Below, piece after piece: positions 18,004 through 28,657 of a DNA stretch of 64,000 nt (position 1 is the stretch's first letter; each line of letters begins with the position of its first letter). This DNA is from Cylindrotheca closterium (lineage: Eukaryota; Bacillariophyta; Bacillariophyceae; Bacillariales; Bacillariaceae), in contig CAKOGP040002047.1 in the NCBI GenBank assembly GCA_933822405.4, forward strand, positions 124,834 through 188,833, read 5' to 3'. The notes under the pieces were generated by a model that ran no database searches, had not been told where the DNA came from, and saw nothing but the letters and a program-made list of their open reading frames with translations. The translations under genes and the position numbers were made by a program.

Positions 18004-20752
18004 ATGACATTCCGAATACCCCAAAATATCAACAGGCTTTGGATCTCATGGATCTTAACCGCTATATTTGCAATTCGGATGGCACAAGCCCAAAATGTTT
18101 TGACCCAAGACACGGCCAAATGCTTCACAAGTCTCGTGGATGCAGATGCCAATGGTGACTCGCAATTGGACAAGACGGAATACGTTGCCTTTTTAAAATT
18201 GTACGGAGTTCCCAACATTGGAGACTCGTATCAATCGTTGCCGTTGGTCCTGCAATCTACCTTCTTTTCCATTTCCTGCTTTTGCACGACCAATGGATTG
18301 GCGACGGGCTCCTGCTGCGATGGCGCAACTCCCTACATTCCAACCGATGGGGCTGCGGCAGAAGTGCCCACAACTGCGCAAGAGACCTATCTCGGCAGAC
18401 TCTGTGGATTGACGGATTCGGCCGTCGGTCAAATCGGTCCGGCAACGACACCAGCTCCTTCTTCCGCCAGTCCTTCCTCGAATCCTTCCGCCAGTCCTTC
18501 CTCGAGTCCTTCCGCCATCTCCCAGAGTCCTTCCATGAATCCAACGGGATCCGCGGCTCCTACCAACATACCTTCCGGAGTTCCAACCGGTCTTCCAACC
18601 ATGACTGCAAGCCAAAACCCAACCACGTTGCCGTTGACACCTAGTCCGACGGCAGTTCCCATGGTGACCAAGATTCAAACCCAATACTCGATTGGCATTA
18701 CCAATGGCAAGGCAGAACAAATCGATCCCGAGTGGTTTGCCCGGGACTTGATTGATGCCATGAATGTGCTGGCGACCGAAGTGGGGGTTCTGGTAGAGGA
18801 CAGTGGTGGCAACAACAATCGACGGAGATTGACCGTGACAGTGGGATTACCGACGGAGATTATTGGATTTGAAGAACAAGAGTGGTCCAATGACAGTTCT
18901 GCAGGTGAGTTTGATTGTTGTTGTTGCTGCAATACATTTTGAATCTAGTGGCTGCCTGAAAGGATCTTGTTTTGGTTCTCACATATGTTTTGCACAAATT
19001 CCTGTTTTTTTAGCTTGTCCCGCAACTCTAGCAAACCCAGAGACAGATTCCTGTCAACAAGTTACAGCTTCCGTAGAGTTGTTTGTGGATGAAAACCAAA
19101 GCGACGTAACAGCGTTGTTTGGAACGACTTTGGAAGATGAAATTGAAGCGGGTCGATTGGAAGAAGCTCTCTTGTTGATTGATCCAGAGACTCCTGTGAA
19201 AATTTTGGCTGGCAAGGGACAACGAAGTGGTCCAACTGAGGCTCCTGCTGTTGCCAAATCAGAAGGCTTGTCCACTGGTGCACTGATTGGGCTCGGTGCT
19301 GCCGGAGTGGCGTTGTTGGCGGTCCTTGTTGTTACTTGTTGCAAATCCAAGCGAGGGAATGAACCATCCTCGACTCCTCGTAGTAGACAAGACGATGGCA
19401 AATTTGTGGAAGCGACTCCTTCTGAAGAATTGAAAATGGCACAAAAGGAAGTGGGATCTGGTCTGGAGTGGCAGCCTCCAAAACCAGCAGTAGACGAAGA
19501 AAATGGCAGTGCTTTGAATGACAATCCATGGGTCAACAAGAAGAAACGAGACGATGGATCGGTAGTATCAGATGCAGGATGGTCCGATGCTTATTCGTCA
19601 TCGATGGGTACCAATGAAAGTGACGACGAGCGAGACATGGCGTCGCCTAATAAAAATATAGCAGATCACATTGAAGGAACGAAACATATGGGCGATGCTG
19701 GGTCGAGCAGTTTGGGAGAATTGGAAGCGGCCATTCAATCGGAGAATTGGGCTGCAGTTGGAGCTTCGGCGGCGGTACTCGCTGCCAATCAATACGAATC
19801 AGAATCGCAAACCAATTCAAAGTCGTCTTCCAAGGGTACCGGCATGGACAGTTCGGTACAATCTTCACTCAATAGAAGAGAATTGGATACGGAAAAGACA
19901 CAAGAGCTTGATAATTTGATCCAATCGGGTGATTGGGAGGGTGTGATTCAAGCGGCGGCACGCTATGAAGCAGAAATTGGACAAGGGGATCAGTCAGCGA
20001 CTGTCTTTGAAGATAGTGATTCGCGTTCAGACTCCAAATCGGATTCTCGGTCGGGTTCCTTTACCATCGGCTCACAATTCTCCTCCATTCAACAGTCATC
20101 TGCAGCTTCGGGTGCTGGATCTAAGGCTACACCCAACCAAGCTGAATTCAAAAAGGAAGTAGAGGATCTTGTAGCCAAGGTGATCCCAGAGGAGGCCGAC
20201 CATGTGGACGATATGATTGAGCAATTCAAGGGAAGGGAAAATGAATTGCTTGAGACTCTTCGAACAATGCAAGAGCGCAACATTGCGCAAAAAGCGAGGA
20301 AGGCAGAGCAACAAAGGGCCAAGATTGAAGCCAAACAAATGGTGGCGCAAGCGAGACAAGAGCAAACGAGTGCGGATCCAGGAGAAAGAGTTCCAGCAAC
20401 TGGAGCACCTGCAGCGGCAACGCTTCCTGCACCTGAGCCTCCTGCCACAGCAGCAGCTCCAACGCCTGGAGAAGGTGCGGCAGCTCCAGTGGCTACAACA
20501 CGAACATCAATGGCTCCACCTCCTTCAACGGATGGAGTCGCACCGATGACAGCAGTTCCAACACCGTTCCCAGCACCAGTAGTCTCTCCTGCTCCAGAAG
20601 CACCGGACAATACAGAGGATCCCGCGGCAGCTGCCGCTGCAGACTGGGCCATTGCGCAAGCCCTGTCCAACCTGGAAAGGGAACGTTCATCTCTAGAAGA
20701 GGGGTCATATGTTGTTCCAGATGAAGATTTCGATGATGAAGGCAGCCTGTAG
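18004..20752 (+). CDS. EF-hand / PT-rich / single-TM receptor-like protein B
   Basis: Exons 18004..18904 and 19014..20752, with a 109-bp intron (GTGAGT...TTTTAG) in phase 1, giving 879 aa. It is a paralog of the gene at 8565 with the same order: signal segment (ISWILTAIFAIRMAQAQ), one EF-hand loop (DANGDSQLDKTE), a Cys-containing block (SCFCTTNGLATGSCC), a shorter PS-rich stretch (SPSSNPSASPSSSPSAISQS), a juxtamembrane domain, and a transmembrane helix (TGALIGLGAAGVALLAVLVV) with a CCKSKR stop. Cytosolic repeats are LEAAIQSENWAAVGASAAVLA and LDNLIQSGDWEGVIQAAARYE. The coiled coil EVEDLVAKVIPEEADHVDDM follows, and B ends in an Ala/Pro-rich tail absent from A. Both introns fall one base before the Cys-Pro codons. 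Ligand and function are unknown. Confidence 0.82.
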
Positions 20753-21191
20753 CTGAACGCAGGCTGTGTTGGCTTTTGCATCAATGTATCATACTCTGTC
20801 GCATCAACAACTTTACTGTGCCAACTTCTGGGAAGAAGGCATCAGATGATATAATTCTAATTCCACTACAAAGTGTGCATTTAGTGTTTAGTGTGACTCT
20901 TCGTGTGCGAAAGGCTGCACCATTGGTGCCATACCGGTACGGGTGGTTTAGTTATCAAACTAATTTGACAGTCATTTCATGATATCGCAAGTAAGGCCTT
21001 TTGTAGTACCATGACGTGGAAGAAGTGCAAAGCTTTTATTTGATCATGGAAAATGTACCAATTGGTTTTGAGAAGATCAGCGAAGAAGTTCGGTCCTCAT
21101 CAAATATGTCCATGTGCGAAGGTTTTGCACGGTTTTGCACCTCCACCCAAGTCTCAGAAGGCGCTCACATTTCTCTTTGCAAACCAATCCA
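20753..21191. other. Intergenic region
   Basis: About 440 bp. It contains a small GTACC palindrome (ataccggtacggg near 20932) and no gene I can support. The acyltransferase frame is open upstream of 21192 but has no earlier in-frame ATG. Confidence 0.35.
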
Positions 21192-22535
21192 ATGTGCAGA
21201 CCTGACATTCCGCCACGAACCAGCTCCAACCTCCAACTTCAAGAAGAAAAGACTTATGTTCCTCTCATGAACTTCGAAGTTGGTTGGTCAATTTTGATCC
21301 AGCTTGGAGTTACCTCGATCAGCTTCTTTCCGACCGAGGACGGCGTGGACTTTGAGACGTCGGTGCTGAAGCTCAAGAGTCGCCTCAGAGAGATCTGTGA
21401 GGCCAACCCCTGGTTGGTAGGCAAGATCGTCAAGGATAAGAAAAGGCACGAAAGGCTCATGTGTTCATTTCCCAATGTCATTAGAGATGAAGATGTTGAT
21501 GCAATATTTTCGGCTGATACCCTTGATTGCATGCAAGCTATTGGGCGATCTAGCTCTTACAAAGACGTTGCCAAAGCAGTTCGAAAGTCTGGAGCGATTT
21601 GCAAAGCAGGGCACGAATTGATCAACAACTCTGATAGAGTAACCAAGGTTTCATTGCTGCCCATCAACGACGGCAGAGAGATTGCGTTTGTCTTTTCCCT
21701 TGCTCACGTGGTTGCGGATGGGCAAACATACTACCAGCTGTTGAATATGTTTGTTGACGATAGTGCTATCGAGTCACTCAAGGTTGAACGAGTCGAGAAC
21801 TTTGATAAAATTGTCGTTCGAAGCATTGGACAAAAGGAGAAAGGGCTTCTGGAATCTTCCTCTCTTCTTGTGAATCTAGCTAGCCGCAAACTATTCGGTG
21901 CCCCTATATCCAAGGCATCGGCCAACTACATTGATCAAACCAAGATTGCCAAAGCAAAACTAGAAGCAAAGGAGGAGTACAGCAAGGATCCAAACTTTTT
22001 TGTTTCTACAAACGATGTCATTACTTCTGCATTTGCCAATGCGGCAGATAGTAGTGTCCTGCTGATGACGTTGGACCTTCGAGGTCGTGTTCCAGAAGCC
22101 GACAAAAAGCATGCAGGTAACTATCAGACGGTCCTTTGGTACGACCGAGAAAGCTATGATGCGCCAGCCAAGATTCGACAAAGTCTCAACCAAGGACCAC
22201 CTTTCAAGCGAGTCTCCGCCAGTGGCCCACTGACTCGTTGGCAAAGAACCACCGCTAGTGTCTCCTTCATCTCCAGCTGGGCATTTCCGTCTTTTGATGC
22301 AGACATCCATCTTTGGAAAGAGGATGGCAGCCCTTCAGCTCCTGTCTCGCTCCATCTCCCTCTATATGAATTGGGCGAACAGCTTCCAGTTCCTTCAGCC
22401 ATTGTGTTCAAACCCTGCAAGGGAAAAATTGCCATGTTGTCCTTGTACCAGAAAAGGAACGACTTTTACAAGCGACTCATCGCCAGTGAAAATCTGTTGG
22501 GAGAGTCGATCAATGAGGACATGTTTGTTTCGTAA
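21192..22535 (+). CDS. Acyltransferase of the BAHD/condensation (CAT-like) fold
   Basis: Single exon, 447 aa from the first in-frame ATG (MCRPDIPPRTSSN). An upstream exon is possible because the frame is open further 5'. The catalytic signature H-x-x-x-D-G is AHVVADGQTYYQLL. The preceding strand (VTKVSLLPINDGREIAFVFS) and the later segments (PNFFVSTNDVITSAFANAAD, LLMTLDLRGRVPEADKKHAGNY) follow the order of this superfamily, where acyl-CoA or acyl-carrier donors meet in a central tunnel. The plant-BAHD DFGWG motif is not found. The substrate is unknown. An inverted, disrupted copy lies at 24485-25734, so this locus has duplicated. Confidence 0.72.
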   Translation: MCRPDIPPRTSSNLQLQEEKTYVPLMNFEVGWSILIQLGVTSISFFPTEDGVDFETSVLKLKSRLREICEANPWLVGKIVKDKKRHERLMCSFPNVIRDEDVDAIFSADTLDCMQAIGRSSSYKDVAKAVRKSGAICKAGHELINNSDRVTKVSLLPINDGREIAFVFSLAHVVADGQTYYQLLNMFVDDSAIESLKVERVENFDKIVVRSIGQKEKGLLESSSLLVNLASRKLFGAPISKASANYIDQTKIAKAKLEAKEEYSKDPNFFVSTNDVITSAFANAADSSVLLMTLDLRGRVPEADKKHAGNYQTVLWYDRESYDAPAKIRQSLNQGPPFKRVSASGPLTRWQRTTASVSFISSWAFPSFDADIHLWKEDGSPSAPVSLHLPLYELGEQLPVPSAIVFKPCKGKIAMLSLYQKRNDFYKRLIASENLLGESINEDMFVS

Positions 22536-23454
22536 GAGTTGATTTTTGGTTGATGGTATTCTCGTCGTTGCGCTTTCAATAATAGCGACCAAGAAATTTA
22601 ATTTGAAATTGGACACAGGATAATACTCTCGCTACCACTCTTGGATTTCACTCTTACGTCGTCGTCGTCAAGAGAAAGTCTACTTTTGTGGTGAATACTA
22701 ATACATTCTTACTCGTCTTCAAGGCTACAAGCAACATTCCTTCATCACTGCCTGAATATTCCCATTCTTCGAATCTTCAAAGTACTGTAGATTTTTACCT
22801 ATGTACTAATATTGTGTCCTTTCAAGACGATTCAACATCACAAATCATGCAAGAGTCTTCACGTTGGCACAAAGAGCGTTTTGTCGATCTCGACAGCTGT
22901 TATCGTAACATCTGTGCCGGCGGCAGCATCTGGTAGAACAGGAGGCTCGAGAAAACCGCATGCTTCCACGGATTCCATATTGGCTAAATCTTTGTTCGAT
23001 TTGAACTTTTCGTCCGTTCGCGACGAGGATATTTAACGACCCAAATTCATGTCCTGTTCTCTCGGTGCACCTGCAGCTGCTGTTGATTTCGGCCATATTT
23101 TGCGGATGCGAATGCATTACTTTTTCACCGTGACAAGAAAGATACCAAAATCGCTACGAGAGGTAGCCGTAGGATTTGTACCACATCGTGTTCACATTTA
23201 GCAGGCGGTTGATTTTTGGTAGAAAAGATCCGCGGCGAAAAAATCTCAGAGTGCACACATCTCATAACCCATCAGTAGGATTGCTACGCAAACATCACGT
23301 GGCAAACCGCTTCGATTGGATGTGTCTTCCACAACCGAAACTATCTACTGTTCTCGTCCTATTGCATTCTGCACTCTTCACAACACAAAATATTGGCAAA
23401 CAAGAAGCTACAACATCACAAAAAGCTCTAGAAAAGTCTCGCATAATCGCTACT
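22536..23454. other. Intergenic region
   Basis: About 920 bp between two plus-strand genes. Several short frames overlap without protein-like features. The frame of the next gene is open upstream of its chosen ATG, from 23176, but that part reads as non-coding. Confidence 0.35.
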
Positions 23455-24051
23455 ATGCCTCCCCGAGCCTCCTTGTTGAACCACGAAGACACCTCGCTCG
23501 AAGATTTCCGAACGTCGGATGTGATTTTCGGAACCCGAGGCAATGGTGGCAACTCTTCTTTCCTCCTCCGGTTGGAAGAAACCGCTGATCATTACAGCCG
23601 TCTTTCCAAGTACGAAAAGATGGAATGTATCAAGACCATCATCGCTGACTGGCACGGCCGCTTCTTCATCATTACTCCTGATGGAAGCTGTTCGCAAGTT
23701 TACGACTTTGAAGCACCCCCTTCGAGCAAACTGTACACATCTGTACGACGCATGATGAACTATGTCATCAAGAAGAAGTCTGCGACTTCAACGTCTCAAG
23801 GAAGGCAACGAGTGACCAACTCAAGAGAACGCAAGCGATTGCGACGCATCAAGGTGTTGGAACGAGTTCCAGTCCATCATGTGCAAGTACAAGATTACAG
23901 CGAGGACGAAGCCTCGGACATTTCTGTTGGCTATGAAGAACAGACCCATGATCTTCGGCCACAACCATCCTTTGCTGTCCGGCGAATTGCCAAGCTAGAG
24001 GATTCGGCAGTTCATGCGCTTGTATCCTTGCTCCGCTGCGCGCAAGACTGA
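23455..24051 (+). CDS. DUF6824-like protein
   Basis: Single exon, 198 aa from ATG 23455 (MPPRASLLNHEDTS). The core is SDVIFGTRGNGGNSSFLLRL, then ADHYSRLSKYEKMECIKTII and ADWHGRFFIITPDG. This is the D-V-(L/I)-x-G-R-G-x-x-x-x-N pattern followed by a helix and a W-x-x-G-R-F block, which I recognise as the DUF6824 domain that is strongly expanded in diatoms. Its function is unknown; a nucleic-acid role has been assumed by analogy only. The middle is very basic (RERKRLRRIKVLERV), compatible with nuclear location. The tail has DYSEDEASDIS. It sits between the acyltransferase and its inverted pseudogene copy. Confidence 0.75.
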   Translation: MPPRASLLNHEDTSLEDFRTSDVIFGTRGNGGNSSFLLRLEETADHYSRLSKYEKMECIKTIIADWHGRFFIITPDGSCSQVYDFEAPPSSKLYTSVRRMMNYVIKKKSATSTSQGRQRVTNSRERKRLRRIKVLERVPVHHVQVQDYSEDEASDISVGYEEQTHDLRPQPSFAVRRIAKLEDSAVHALVSLLRCAQD

Positions 24052-24484
24052 CGAACGACTGACTCGGACTCCCCTGCTAAAGACATCATTAGCATTTTAA
24101 AAATAACGTTGTACAATATCTGCATAATATCATAACAAGAATAAACTAAGGGAAGCTTTTTATTGGGAACCATGATATTAGTGATCTTATTATATATATT
24201 AATATGTGATATGATTCAATGCCGCTTGGATGCTCTGGCAAGTCATTTGTAGTACCAGCTGGAACCAGTCGCGTGTCAAGGAGAAACCGTTTTGTTGGGT
24301 CACATCTCACAACTTTAAAAATGTCCAAATATCATAATACAACTCTCTCTATGTTCTATATCTAAGTTTTGGACTGGTGAAACCACTATCAATCTGATCA
24401 CTTGGTAGGAAACATGCCTGCACTCACTGTCTCGCCAAACAGTTCACCATCGCCTCTTGGTAGTTATTATTTTCTTGGTAAGAG
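24052..24484. other. AT-rich convergent spacer
   Basis: About 430 bp between the DUF6824 gene and the 3' end of the acyltransferase pseudogene. AT-rich (ttatatatattaatatgtg near 24189). No gene seen. Confidence 0.4.
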
Positions 24485-25734
24485 CATATTACACCAAACT
24501 TTCCCTTGCAAGGTTTGAACACGAGGATCTAGTAGGAATTGGAGCCGCGTCTCCCGTTATGCACACCGGCAAATGCAGCATGACTGAAGAAGAGGGGGCT
24601 CCATCCTTTTGCCCAAGGTGATTGTCTGCAGCAAAAGATGGAAATACCCAGCTGGAAATGAAGGCAACGGTGGTTGTCACTTCTTGCCAACGAGTCATGG
24701 GGGCTTTGCCAGACACTAGCTCGAAAGGGGTGCTTGACTCAGACTTTGTCGTATCTTGGGCGGGGTATGGAAACCATCGGTATCATACGATAACAGTGTT
24801 TCGTAGTTTCCAGCAAGGCTTTTACTCACTTCTTGCGTGCGACCTCTCAAGTTAAGAGCCATGACAAGCACCCACAATCTACTGCTTTTCCAAAAGCAGA
24901 GGTAATTATGTCATTGGTAGAAACAAAAAAGTTTGGATAATTGGGATGCTCCTCTTTTGCCTTCTGTTTGGCTTTGTCAATCTTGGCTATATCGATATAG
25001 TTGGCGGATGATGCAGAAATAGGCCGATCAAACAGCTTGCGGCCAACTAGATTGCCGACAATGTAACCTGATTTCCAGCCTTTCTTTCTCCGCCTTCCAA
25101 ATGATCCGTACGACAATATCACCAAAGTCGTCCACTCTCCTTTGTGCTGTGAGTGACTCGATGGTCGAACCATCGGCAAGCACACTGAGCAGTTTGTACT
25201 ATGTATGCCCATCCGCCAGCAAGTGAGATAGCGAAAAGACATCAGCAACCTCCTTGTTACCGTTGATAGGAAACAAGGATACTCTCAAGACCCGATCTAG
25301 ACCCGATCTGATTTGTTCACTACGTTGTATCCTGATTTGCATATCGTACCTGATTTCTGGATAAGTTTGGCCATCGCTTCGTAGGAAGTAGAGCTTCTAA
25401 TAGTATCAAAACTACCAGACGCTTCGGTAGAGAAAATGCCATCGATATTTTCATCTGTGGTTGTATTCGGAAAGGAACACATCAGTCTCTTGTGACGCTT
25501 CTTGTCCTTGATTATCGTGCCCACCAACCAAGGGTTTGCTCCACAGATATTCTTGAGCAGGCTTCTCAGCTTTTGCTTGGACATATGAAAATCCACATCT
25601 TCAGTTGGAAAGAAATTGATTGTGGTAATGCCCAGTTGAATCATCATTGCATAACCGACTTCAAAGTCCATGAGTGGAAGGAAACTTGTGTCACCTTCAA
25701 CTTGAATCTTGCTGCTGGAACGTGCTGTTGACAT
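24485..25734 (-). pseudogene. Decayed acyltransferase copy, inverted relative to 21192
   Basis: Homology to the intact acyltransferase runs over nearly its whole length but in several frames. From MSTARSSSKIQVE (25734) it follows the intact gene through NKSDRV. Then an 11-bp tandem duplication (25288-25298 and 25299-25309) brings in a TAG and shifts the frame. A nonsense TAG at 25199-25201 replaces the first Tyr after the catalytic HLLADGHT. Further shifts occur near 25070 (before GNLVGRKLFDRPIS), near 24865, near 24720 and near 24520. HxxxDG is still readable. It cannot encode a full enzyme. It is a paralog, since many residues differ from the intact copy. Confidence 0.88.
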
Positions 25735-26149
25735 GTCCGGTTTGCATACTATTCGGATGAGTAGATGAGTTGTCAGTAAGAGGAAAGTGACAATATCCGG
25801 AGCCGTAAAGTCATGAGCCGTCCCATCTAGCATGGTATCCTTTTGCTGACGATGAGTGTCATTTTAGGACTGTTCGAAGGACTTTATAATACCCCAACAA
25901 AATAAGGACGAAGGCTGTCAATTGTGGGATGAAAGTTCGTATTTCCTTCCATTCCTTCAGGACGATAATTACCGTAGGTCAACATTTATCTGCTTGCAAA
26001 AAGCATGATTTGAACCTGATTGAGGGACTTGATTACTAAAGAGCATTGGATCGTCAGAAAAGTAGCGGACGTATCACAAGAAGAAAGCTCCATGTGACCC
26101 AGAGCATCTATTAGTCAGAGAAAATTCTATCTAAATGGTACTGTACTAT
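25735..26149. other. Intergenic region
   Basis: About 415 bp between the pseudogene 5' end and the COPE 3' end, with no supported feature. Confidence 0.35.
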
Positions 26150-27184
26150 TTACGCCTTGTATTTGATAGATTCTCTCTCGAATGCCCCCTCGACAGTCGC
26201 TAGACCACTGGCCAGGAAATGGCCGGGGTAGCTGGATTTGAGTTCGGCAACCAGAGGTGCTGTAGGCTTCGATTGGTATTGGTATGCCACAATCAAGTTG
26301 GCCAAGGTATCTGCGTCAGATGCGGCGAATTCTTGTCTGGCTTGCATCAGTCTTTCTTCAGCTAGTGAGAAGTTTCCTGCTTGCAAACAGGCACAAGCCA
26401 TCAAATTCAACAAAAAGACAGAAGGTCCGTATTGTTCCGACAATTGGTTCAAAGTGTGGATTGCATCCTTCGCCATTGAGCTTCCGGTAGCCAAGGCAAT
26501 CTGAACACCCGCTAGTTGAGTCAAAACTGCTTCTTCATCAGCACGCTTCAAGAGTGCCAATTGTTGTTGTGCCAAATCAATTCGGTCCAATTGCAAGTAA
26601 ATTTGAATGGAGACACTAACGTGTTCCATGAGAGCTCCCTGATGAACACATTGCAAGGCTTCTTTCTTCATTCCTTCCATCAAAAAGACGTGAGCAGCAG
26701 TCAATTGAACACTGGGCGAAACACCGTCTCCCAACATGGTTTGCATTTGCTGGACAATGGCTGGCTTCGCCTCAGCGGCGGCTGATTCATATTGAGCCTT
26801 CAACTGCAAGGCCTTGATGCCTGTAGTTTTTGTTTGAATAAAAAGCGAACATTGGAATATTAATTTGAAGGAAACACAGAAGATACAAACAGCGAAACGA
26901 CAGGACAAAAGATCATTGTTGATGATGTTGTGAAAAAGACGACACAGTTGACTCAGTACATTTCTACACAAATTGTACGTACCTGGTGAATCGGGGCTTG
27001 CAGAAATGACTTTGTCATATTGTCCCAGAGCCAACTGGCAACGTAGACTGAATTCCTCTCTTTCTGCCTTCAAAGCAGGGCTCATTGGCCGCCTCATGAC
27101 AGACTTGGCTTCATCTAGTGCAAGTTGGTAATGACCCAGCCAGTATTGGGCTCTCAGGGTGTACAGTTCATCGGGTTCCGACAT
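26150..27184 (-). CDS. COPE: Coatomer subunit epsilon (2 exons)
   Basis: Exons 27184..26983 and 26820..26150, with a 162-bp intron (GTACGT...CTACAG) in phase 1, giving 290 aa, the usual epsilon-COP length. Start MSEPDELYTLRAQYWLGHYQ is typical: F/Y-x-x-R-x-x-x-(Y/W)-x-G-x-Y-Q. TPR-like helical hairpins follow (VQLTAAHVFLMEGMKKEALQ, GPSVFLLNLMACACLQAGNF, SDADTLANLIVAYQYQSKP), ending in AELKSSYPGHFLASGLATVE. The subunit stabilises alpha-COP in the COPI coat on Golgi-to-ER vesicles. The uninterrupted frame across the intron is chance openness; the intron translation is hydrophobic and breaks the TPR pattern. Confidence 0.94.
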   Translation of the reverse strand: MSEPDELYTLRAQYWLGHYQLALDEAKSVMRRPMSPALKAEREEFSLRCQLALGQYDKVISASPDSPGTYNLCRNVLSQLCRLFHNIINNDLLSCRFAVCIFCVSFKLIFQCSLFIQTKTTGIKALQLKAQYESAAAEAKPAIVQQMQTMLGDGVSPSVQLTAAHVFLMEGMKKEALQCVHQGALMEHVSVSIQIYLQLDRIDLAQQQLALLKRADEEAVLTQLAGVQIALATGSSMAKDAIHTLNQLSEQYGPSVFLLNLMACACLQAGNFSLAEERLMQARQEFAASDADTLANLIVAYQYQSKPTAPLVAELKSSYPGHFLASGLATVEGAFERESIKYKA

Positions 27185-27769
27185 GGTTGATTTTGTTTTG
27201 GCTTTTGTAAGATAGGACTAGTCTGTTTGTCAACGTTTTGTTTTGAATCCGAGTGATCCAAACCGACCAAGTGGACTAAAAGCAAAACGTTCCATCCACC
27301 ATCACTAATGAGAAGAATGAAGACTTTTGCACTGTAGAAAGAGAACTGTAATAAGATATGCCTCAGAAACGCCATTGGGATTCTGGATCTATTTCATTAC
27401 CATGGCTTTGAGTATGCTGTGAGGAATGAGGCTGAGGAGTAGAATATCAGAATTGCAACCCTAACTAAAAGGATGAAGTAGCCCGAAGAAGTCCAAAAAG
27501 GATGAAGTAGCCCTACTATTATATGGGACGCACAAGTAGCAATTTTTTCTTTGATCAACAAGGCGGTGGGTCGTCCGTGCTGGGAAGTGCTGCCCACCGT
27601 AGAGTACCAGCTGCCCTTGTCCTATAATCTACCATGTATGTGTTTTCGAGTGAAGGGTAGAAGTGGTATTTACTCTAGCTCTGTAAGTTACAATTGTTTA
27701 TTTCGTATTCAAAATTGTTATCCTCTCGTATCGGTGTCACTGGTGTTATAGCACGGAAAGCGAGAGGGG
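27185..27769. other. Intergenic region
   Basis: About 585 bp upstream of COPE. It contains an 18-bp direct repeat (aaaaggatgaagtagccc at 27467-27484 and 27496-27513). No gene is supported. Confidence 0.35.
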
Positions 27770-28624
27770 TTACCGAGACTTGGATGGACTGTTATGTGGT
27801 TGGTGCTGCATTGTTAGGGGAATCGCTTCGCCTTGCTCCATCTTTGCTAGTACCCGTTTGTCTTCGGACATTAGTCCGGGGCTCCTGTCATCTTTGCTGC
27901 ATCGAGAAATGATATTACCAATGAACATAGATATAACATTCCAGAATGACCATAAAAGCATAAGGTCCAGCAAGCCAAACAGCGACTTCAGTATGGTCGG
28001 ATTTGATTCTTCATTGTGTTGTTGTCGTTGTTCTTGTTGTGATTGCTGTGGAGACGAAACTTGTCTCTTTTGTACCAATGAAGCACTTTCCTCGTTTTCA
28101 TCTAGATTCCAGCTGCCAATTTCTGTTTCAGTATTGGTTGAATCATCTTGGAGTAGATCTACGTCGGTCTTTAGATCATTCAATGCTTGATCGAGAATCA
28201 CGTCGTTCGTTTTCAGGGGTGGGCTAGAAGGGAAAACTTTGTCTACTTTCAGGGAAGCCATCATCAGCATTGGCGAGTTGGGAGAGTACCTTCTCTTTGG
28301 TGGGGAATGTATGATCGAATCACTGTTGTTTCGGCCCACACGCCATCTATCTCCTCCTGAAGACAGCAGTCGCTTCGGGGCCTTTAGTGGCGCAGTAGAA
28401 GAAGTTGATGCTTCAGAATTCCATCGCGCGGTCGCTTTGCATTCCGTGTCAGATCGTTTTCGCATTATTGGTTGTGAATGGTGTCGGCGTATTGGGGTTC
28501 GGTGATCGGTTGATGCCCATCGATCAACTTCAATAGAGCTGTGAAGTCGTGCATTATCTTCCACAATATGGAATCTAACCCTCTTCTTGTGCTCATTGCG
28601 TAAACTATTCAGATATTTATCCAT
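27770..28624 (-). CDS. Unknown protein with C-terminal hydrophobic segment
   Basis: Single exon, 284 aa from the first ATG (28624, MDKYLNSLRNEHKKRVRFHI). The frame is open slightly upstream without an ATG. The N-terminal third is basic and Ser-rich (STDHRTPIRRHHSQPIMRKR), followed by a segment with LKAPKRLLSSGGDRWRVGR, an acidic part (LKTDVDLLQDDSTNTETE), a Gln-rich run (QQSQQEQRQQHNEE) and one predicted membrane helix (LFGLLDLMLLWSFWNVISMF). A short Lys/Asp/Ser-rich tail ends the protein. No known domain is seen. Membrane anchoring near the C-terminus is inferred. Confidence 0.65.
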   Translation of the reverse strand: MDKYLNSLRNEHKKRVRFHIVEDNARLHSSIEVDRWASTDHRTPIRRHHSQPIMRKRSDTECKATARWNSEASTSSTAPLKAPKRLLSSGGDRWRVGRNNSDSIIHSPPKRRYSPNSPMLMMASLKVDKVFPSSPPLKTNDVILDQALNDLKTDVDLLQDDSTNTETEIGSWNLDENEESASLVQKRQVSSPQQSQQEQRQQHNEESNPTILKSLFGLLDLMLLWSFWNVISMFIGNIISRCSKDDRSPGLMSEDKRVLAKMEQGEAIPLTMQHQPHNSPSKSR

Positions 28625-28657
28625 TGTCGCTTTGTTTTTGACTGTTCCTTCAGGCAA

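Noticed and set aside
20089..20784. Minus-strand 231-codon Ala/Gly/Ser-rich frame
   Set aside because: It is antisense to the Ala/Pro-rich tail and coiled coil of receptor-like protein B, and its composition is what the complement of such a region gives.
27467..27513. 18-bp direct repeat aaaaggatgaagtagccc
   Set aside because: Too short and isolated to interpret; a small slippage duplication explains it.
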